The notes under the pieces are model-generated. The model saw only the letters and a program-made list of their open reading frames with translations. It was not told where the DNA came from and did no database searches. DNA of 64,000 nt from Paucibacter sp. PLA-PC-4 (lineage in GTDB: Bacteria; Pseudomonadota; Gammaproteobacteria; Burkholderiales; Burkholderiaceae_C), in assembly GCF_026241155.1 (NCBI RefSeq), contig NZ_JAPFGP010000014.1:1-64000 (forward strand), given 5' to 3'. Positions 61,034 to 64,000 of this stretch are shown here, piece after piece; within the stretch, counting starts at the first letter, position 1; the number at the start of each line of letters is the position of its first letter. A program made the position numbers and the translations under genes.

Positions 61034-61582
61034 GTCATTTCTCCTGAATCCATCCATGGATGGCGTCGGCTGTTGAAGAAACCGCACACCGGATTCCAAG
61101 ATTCGGAGCCCAGCCTTCCGGCTGTTCGGTGCGGTCGGCACGAAGAACCCGGTTGGCCTCGTTGCCACCGTCTTTCCTGAGTTCATCGCCCGCGACGAAA
61201 GGGAGTTCGTGGACGGGGGCCGTCAAGGAAACAAGCGCTGGGTTGGTGCGGCCCGCAGGCGAAGCCGAGGACACGGCCTGGCGCGCCTTGACGGCACCCG
61301 GCCGCGGACTACAGTCGCGGACAAGGTGATGGAGTCAGGGAAGACGGCTGGACAAGGCAACGGCCATCCCACACGCCGACCGCACGGCAAGCGAAGCGCG
61401 CAGGCCCGGATCAGGAAGCCGGGCCGGAGGCGTCAGCCGAGCTGCGCGAGGGGACGATGGAAGCCCGACAGGGGCAAGACTCGCGTAGCGAGGCTTGATG
61501 CGCTACGCGCACGACAGCGCGACCGGCCGTCTTCCAGGTGGCCGGGGACGCCCGAATGCAGGAACGTCTATACGATGACAAC
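61034..61582. other. 549-base region without a supported gene
   Basis: No supported gene. It contains repeat-family copy b (61383-61480) and, at the right, a possible -10 (TATACGAT near 61569) for the next gene. The open frames in this GC-rich stretch show no family features. Confidence 0.45.
61383..61480 (+). repeat. GC-rich dispersed element repeat, copy b
   Basis: The sequence ACGGCAAGCGAAGCGCGCAG, then GGGCCGGAGGCGTCAG and ATGGAAGCCCGACAGGGG match copies at 56742 and 63637 in the same order, although the right part diverges. It lies between the DUF932 gene and the following plus-strand gene. Confidence 0.5.
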
Positions 61583-62254
61583 ATGTCCGAGACAGAACCG
61601 GTTGATTCCGACGATCCTTTGGAGCAAATGCCCCAGCGTTCCGGTGCCTTGCACGAACGCTTGAACGAACTGCTCGACGACGCCGAGTTCGACGGATCGC
61701 CCCGTGGCGAGGCCGCTCTGGGCATGTGCCTGGTGGCGATGGAACATGCGACGGCCTTGCAAGCCTTGATGGCGCTGGGCATGCCAACCTCGGCCGTCAG
61801 CCTGATGCGGCTGCAGTTCGAAGCACTGACCCGTGCGATGTGGCTCATCTATGCGGCCGGTGACGCCGCCATCGAGAAGCTGTCGGCACCGCTCACGCTG
61901 GATTCCGAACAGGCCGTCAAGAACCTGCCCACGGCCAAAGAGATGATCGACCAGATCGGCAAGCGGATCGGGCAGGGCGTGCCGGCCGCAGCGCATCAGA
62001 TGCTGACCCATTTCAAAGACGTGTCCTGGCACGCCATGAACTCCTTCGTGCATGGCGGCATCCATCCCTTGCGACGCAGCGCCGATGGATTCCCTGTGCA
62101 CCTAACCTTGCAGGTGCTGCGCAACTCGAATGGCCTGAGCACCATGACCGGCATGACGATGGCGGTCCTCACCGGCGATGAAGCCATCGCCAAGCCGATG
62201 AGTAAGATCCAGCAGGCATTCGCCGACTGCCTGCCGGATCTGCTCAAACCCTGA
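61583..62254 (+). CDS. Conserved element protein (DUF6988-like)
   Basis: A 223-residue helical protein. The start at 61583 gives MSETEPVDSDDPLEQ; the frame begins at 61538. A conserved-looking core is EAALGMCLVAMEHATALQALMALGMPTSAVSLMRLQFEALTRAMWLIYAAG-type residues, then SWHAMNSFVHGGIHPL with two histidines. It resembles proteins grouped as DUF6988, a resemblance I hold tentatively. Related His-containing helical proteins occur in DUF5677-type families. It is plus-strand among minus-strand genes, and a terminator hairpin follows it. Confidence 0.7.
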   Translation: MSETEPVDSDDPLEQMPQRSGALHERLNELLDDAEFDGSPRGEAALGMCLVAMEHATALQALMALGMPTSAVSLMRLQFEALTRAMWLIYAAGDAAIEKLSAPLTLDSEQAVKNLPTAKEMIDQIGKRIGQGVPAAAHQMLTHFKDVSWHAMNSFVHGGIHPLRRSADGFPVHLTLQVLRNSNGLSTMTGMTMAVLTGDEAIAKPMSKIQQAFADCLPDLLKP

Positions 62255-62258
62255 GAAA

Positions 62259-62279
62259 CAGGGCGCCAATGGCGCCCTG
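62259..62279. terminator. Hairpin between convergent genes
   Basis: CAGGGCGCC (62259-62267) pairs with GGCGCCCTG (62271-62279) around AAT, 4 bases after the plus-strand stop and 8 before the DUF2958 stop. It is a compact bidirectional terminator without long T tracts. Confidence 0.7.
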
Positions 62280-62287
62280 GCGGTCGG

Positions 62288-62638
62288 TCAGACGATGATT
62301 CGTCCGGCCAGCCGCGCATCGCGCGTGTAACCGCTCAACCGCTTCTCGGCCCGGAAATGCAGGTCACGCTCGACCGGCAAGCCCAGCCGTCCATGCAATG
62401 CAGCGATCTCCTGCAGACTGACCCAGCCGATTTCCGGCATCCCCAGGCCCAGGTCGCAAAGCCCGAAGGCATGGTCGTGGTCATCGGGATCGATCTCGGT
62501 CAGCAGCCAGGTCGCGCCGCCATCCGGCGTGAACAGTTTGACCACGGGTGCCGGATCGAAGTCCGGGTTCTGCAAGGATTCGCGGCCGTTGGCCAGCAGC
62601 ACGATACGGTGCTCGTCGGTGATGAGTGCGTTGTTCAT
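62288..62638 (-). CDS. DUF2958 protein (copy 2)
   Basis: A 116-residue DUF2958 protein: ITDEHRIVLLANGRESLQNPDFDPAPVVKLFTPDGGATWLLTEIDPDDHDHAFGLCDLGLGMPEIGWVSL-type residues, closer to the family average than copy 1. The start at 62638 has AGGAG 7 bases upstream. Upstream lies a leader also found before radC, so the two may be co-regulated. Confidence 0.9.
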   Translation of the reverse strand: MNNALITDEHRIVLLANGRESLQNPDFDPAPVVKLFTPDGGATWLLTEIDPDDHDHAFGLCDLGLGMPEIGWVSLQEIAALHGRLGLPVERDLHFRAEKRLSGYTRDARLAGRIIV

Positions 62639-62807
62639 GGTGAACTCCTGAAAGGTTTCCGGGCGGGATTGCCCGACCCTTCCGGGGCACGGCGCAGCGC
62701 AAGCAGTCAACGATCGAAGACGGCCGCCAAGCCGCAAGCGTGCCCGCACGCGCAGTCATTGACGGCGAGAACGCCGTGGCACGATGAAGGGAACAGCAAG
62801 CCAGCCC
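62639..62807 (-). repeat. Duplicated leader, copy upstream of DUF2958
   Basis: Starting at the DUF2958 ATG and reading upstream, GTGAACTCC, CCGGGCGGGATTGCCCG, CGCAGCGCA, TCGAAGACGGCCG and GGGAACAGCAAGCCAGCCC follow in order. The same blocks occur in the same order and spacing upstream of radC (63438-63603). This is a duplication of about 170 bases ending at both start codons. Confidence 0.75.
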
Positions 62808-62840
62808 TCCAACCAGCAGTCCACGAAGTCGAAACGGTCT

Positions 62841-62859
62841 CGTGCCATGCCATGGCACG
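62841..62859. promoter_or_regulatory. Palindrome between radC and DUF2958
   Basis: CGTGCCAT (62841-62848) and ATGGCACG (62852-62859) form a perfect 8-bp inverted pair around GCC. It lies at the far end of the DUF2958 leader, 20 bases from the radC terminator, and may be an operator. Confidence 0.4.
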
Positions 62860-62878
62860 CTGTCTACCGCGCATCAAA

Positions 62879-62903
62879 ACCGGGAGCCTATGCGGCTCCC
62901 GGT
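62879..62903 (-). terminator. Intrinsic terminator of radC
   Basis: ACCGGGAGCC (62879-62888) pairs with GGCTCCCGGT (62894-62903). On the minus strand it is followed by TTTTGATG. It lies 9 bases after the radC stop, so it ends radC transcription. Confidence 0.8.
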
Positions 62904-62912
62904 GACGCGGGC

Positions 62913-63437
62913 TCAGATCAGCCCGCGCTCGGCAAAGGACAGGATCGTCGCCCTTGCCACGATCAGGTGATCGATCACCCGCACGTCCACCAGCGCCAGC
63001 GCGTTCTTCAGCGTTTGCGTGAGCATCTCGTCGGCCCGCGACGGCTCGGCCACGCCCGAGGGATGGTTGTGCACCAGGATCAGCGCCGCCGAATTGCGCG
63101 CCAAGGCTTCCTTGACGATCTCGCGTGGGTACACCGAGGTCTGGCTCACCGTGCCCCGGAACATCTCCACGTACTCGATGACCCGATGCTGTGCATCCAG
63201 GTGGATCACCGCGAACACCTCGTGCTCCAGCGTCCCGAGCTTGATGCGCAGGAAGTCGCGCACTGCCTGCGGCGAGGACAGCACCTCACTGCCACGCAGT
63301 TGGCCTTCCAGCACTCGCAGTGCTGCCTGCAGCACCTCTGCTGGATCGGCCGCACGGTAGCTGCCTGTGACATCGCGCACCAACAGGGATGCGGGGACAG
63401 CAGCATGGGAAGAAGAAGGAAACAGATCGAGCGACAT
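62913..63437 (-). CDS. radC: RadC-family JAB-domain protein
   Basis: A 174-residue RadC protein, the short element form. The JAB/MPN motif has the HxHx7SxxD signature: LILVHNHPSGVAEPSRADEMLT. EVLSSPQAVRDFLRIKLGTLEHEVFAVIHLDAQHRVIEYVEMFRGT precedes it. The N-terminal helix-hairpin-helix of chromosomal RadC is missing, as usual in mobile elements. The start at 63437 has GGAG 6 bases upstream. Tn4371-like elements carry radC at the end of the maintenance block. The function is not established. Confidence 0.93.
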   Translation of the reverse strand: MSLDLFPSSSHAAVPASLLVRDVTGSYRAADPAEVLQAALRVLEGQLRGSEVLSSPQAVRDFLRIKLGTLEHEVFAVIHLDAQHRVIEYVEMFRGTVSQTSVYPREIVKEALARNSAALILVHNHPSGVAEPSRADEMLTQTLKNALALVDVRVIDHLIVARATILSFAERGLI

Positions 63438-63603
63438 GGCGAACTCCAGTGACCGGGCGGGATTGCCCGGGACCGGAACCGGCACATCGCAGCGCAGCGG
63501 TCACAGGTTCGAAGACGGCCGAAGGCCGCCAGCGTGCGCAGCACGCGCAGACCTTGATCCGCGAGAACGGTGTGCAAGGATGACGGGAACCAGCAAGCCA
63601 GCC
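63438..63603 (-). repeat. Duplicated leader, copy upstream of radC
   Basis: Matches 62639-62807 in block order: GCGAACTCC, CCGGGCGGGATTGCCCG, CGCAGCGCA, TCGAAGACGGCCG, GCACGCGCAG and GGGAACCAGCAAGCCAGCCC. It extends from the radC start codon upstream for about 165 bases. Conservation of non-coding sequence suggests a shared promoter or RNA element. Confidence 0.75.
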
Positions 63604-63636
63604 CACCACGGCACCCCACACATCGCCGGTGTTCAC

Positions 63637-63749
63637 GGCAAGCGCAGCGCGCAGGGCCGGCACAGCCGGGCCGGAGGCGTCAGGGATCAAAGCCGGATGG
63701 CCGGGATTCGGCACGAAGCCTGGGGCGCAGCCCGCGAGCCCGGCGGCGC
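63637..63749 (+). repeat. GC-rich dispersed element repeat, copy c
   Basis: Carries GGCAAGCGCAGCGC, GGGCCGGAGGCGTCAGGGAT, AAGCCGGATGGCCGGGA and TGGGGCGCAGCCCGCGAGCC in the same order as copy a at 56742. It lies just before the dndB control region. Confidence 0.55.
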
Positions 63750-63823
63750 AGCCGAGATGCCCTCACGACCTTAGCGACGCGATCGAAGCGCAACCACAAA
63801 CTGCGTCCTTCCCATGCGCGTAC

Positions 63824-63855
63824 GTTTGTTTATGATCAAACAAACATGTTAGAAT
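63824..63855 (+). promoter_or_regulatory. Palindromic control site and promoter of dndB
   Basis: GTTTGTTT (63824-63831) and AAACAAAC (63838-63845) are perfect inverted arms around ATGATC. TTGTTT (63826-63831) and TAGAAT (63850-63855) are plausible -35 and -10 at 18-bp spacing, so the palindrome overlaps the promoter. Dnd clusters are known to be negatively regulated, so a repressor site is likely. The binding protein is not visible here. Confidence 0.65.
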
Positions 63856-63864
63856 GGAGAGGGT

Positions 63865-64000
63865 ATGGCTGAAAACTTTTCCTATGTCTTTCCGGCGATT
63901 CGAGGGGTGCAAGCGGGGCGAGAGTACTACGTCTCGATGTGCCCGCTACGCCTATTGACGCGCCTGTTTACCTTCGACGAAGAAGAGCTGGTGCCGGAGT
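63865..64000 (+). CDS. dndB: DNA sulfur modification protein DndB, 5' end
   Basis: The first 45 codons of a DndB/DGQHR-domain protein, open at the right edge. The start reads MAENFSYVFPAIRGVQAG, then REYYVSMCPLRLLTRLF and FDEEELVPE, a pattern characteristic of DndB N-termini. GGAGAGGG lies 1-8 bases before the ATG. DndB regulates phosphorothioation of DNA and is normally followed by dndC, dndD and dndE, so the element likely carries a Dnd cluster. Whether restriction partners (DndFGH) exist cannot be seen. Confidence 0.82.
   Translation, partial: MAENFSYVFPAIRGVQAGREYYVSMCPLRLLTRLFTFDEEELVPE

Larger units (their letters stand above)
11464..64000. mobile_element. Integrated conjugative element at guaA (right end outside window)
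   Basis: Everything from the guaA stop rightward has element character: an attachment-like core and integrase, cargo with its own regulators, a complete mating-pair-formation set, relaxase, repA/parA/parB, radC and the start of a dnd cluster. The conjugation and maintenance genes match the Tn4371-like family in content and internal order. No second copy of the guaA end was seen, so the right boundary lies beyond 64 kb. Two nested elements are possible because the integrase is at the trb end, not near radC. Confidence 0.8.

Noticed and set aside
1-64000. CRISPR arrays, rRNA or tRNA genes
   Set aside because: No regularly spaced repeat-spacer array was seen, and no rRNA or tRNA signature; the only short tandem exact repeats are the three repA iterons and the integrase arm sites.

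Overview
The window reads as the chromosome of a GC-rich betaproteobacterium, most likely Burkholderiales. The left 11.5 kb is core chromosome: a polyhydroxyalkanoate regulator (phaR), rimO, metC, smpB next to ratA-rnfH, and guaB and guaA separated by an MFS gene. The remaining ~52 kb looks like one large integrated mobile element, or two nested ones, that runs off the right edge.

Region 1 (1-11470): end of livF, a branched-chain amino-acid-type binding protein, phaR, rimO, metC, smpB (convergent and overlapping metC), ratA-rnfH, a secreted DUF4124 protein, guaB, an MFS transporter and guaA.

Region 2 (11464-13349): the attachment end. A 7-bp inverted core pair around a 7-bp spacer sits on the guaA stop codon. 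It is followed by five copies of TGACGGTA, which look like integrase arm sites, then a P4-type tyrosine integrase and a convergent AlpA-like regulator.

Region 3 (13.4-29.2 kb): cargo. It holds an MFS remnant, a TetR/SDR/hydrolase group, two unrecognised small proteins, a five-gene minus-strand operon (DUF2147, CcdA, thioredoxin-like, serine hydrolase, acyl-CoA synthetase) divergent from a two-component system, an MFS/siderophore-reductase pair with its TetR, and an SMR efflux gene with a leader that can form two alternative structures.

Region 4 (29.3-49.7 kb): a Tn4371/RP4-type conjugation module on the minus strand: traG, a CopG-like gene, trbB-C-D-E-J-L-F-G-I, DUF2274, the EexN entry-exclusion lipoprotein, a LysR regulator, relaxase and traF. 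It is interrupted at 43-46.6 kb by an MFS/TetR pair, a small hydrolase and recombinase/AraC debris.

Region 5 (49.6-63.5 kb): the maintenance module: DUF2840, a small partition protein, parA, iterons, repA, alpA-like, DUF2285, DUF2958, DUF736, a large ParB-like protein, DUF932, a second DUF2958 and radC. Extra genes are inserted, notably an XRE regulator with an EEP-family nuclease at 54.4-55.7 kb and an unknown autonomous gene at 57 kb.

Region 6 (63.8-64 kb): the first 45 codons of dndB behind a perfect palindrome, which implies that a DNA phosphorothioation (Dnd) cluster continues past the window. In overall logic, the integrase and attachment site place the element at guaA, RepA/ParA/ParB keep the excised circle, the relaxase, TraG and Trb proteins transfer it, and cargo (efflux, catabolic-looking genes, a nuclease, Dnd) benefits the host or the element.
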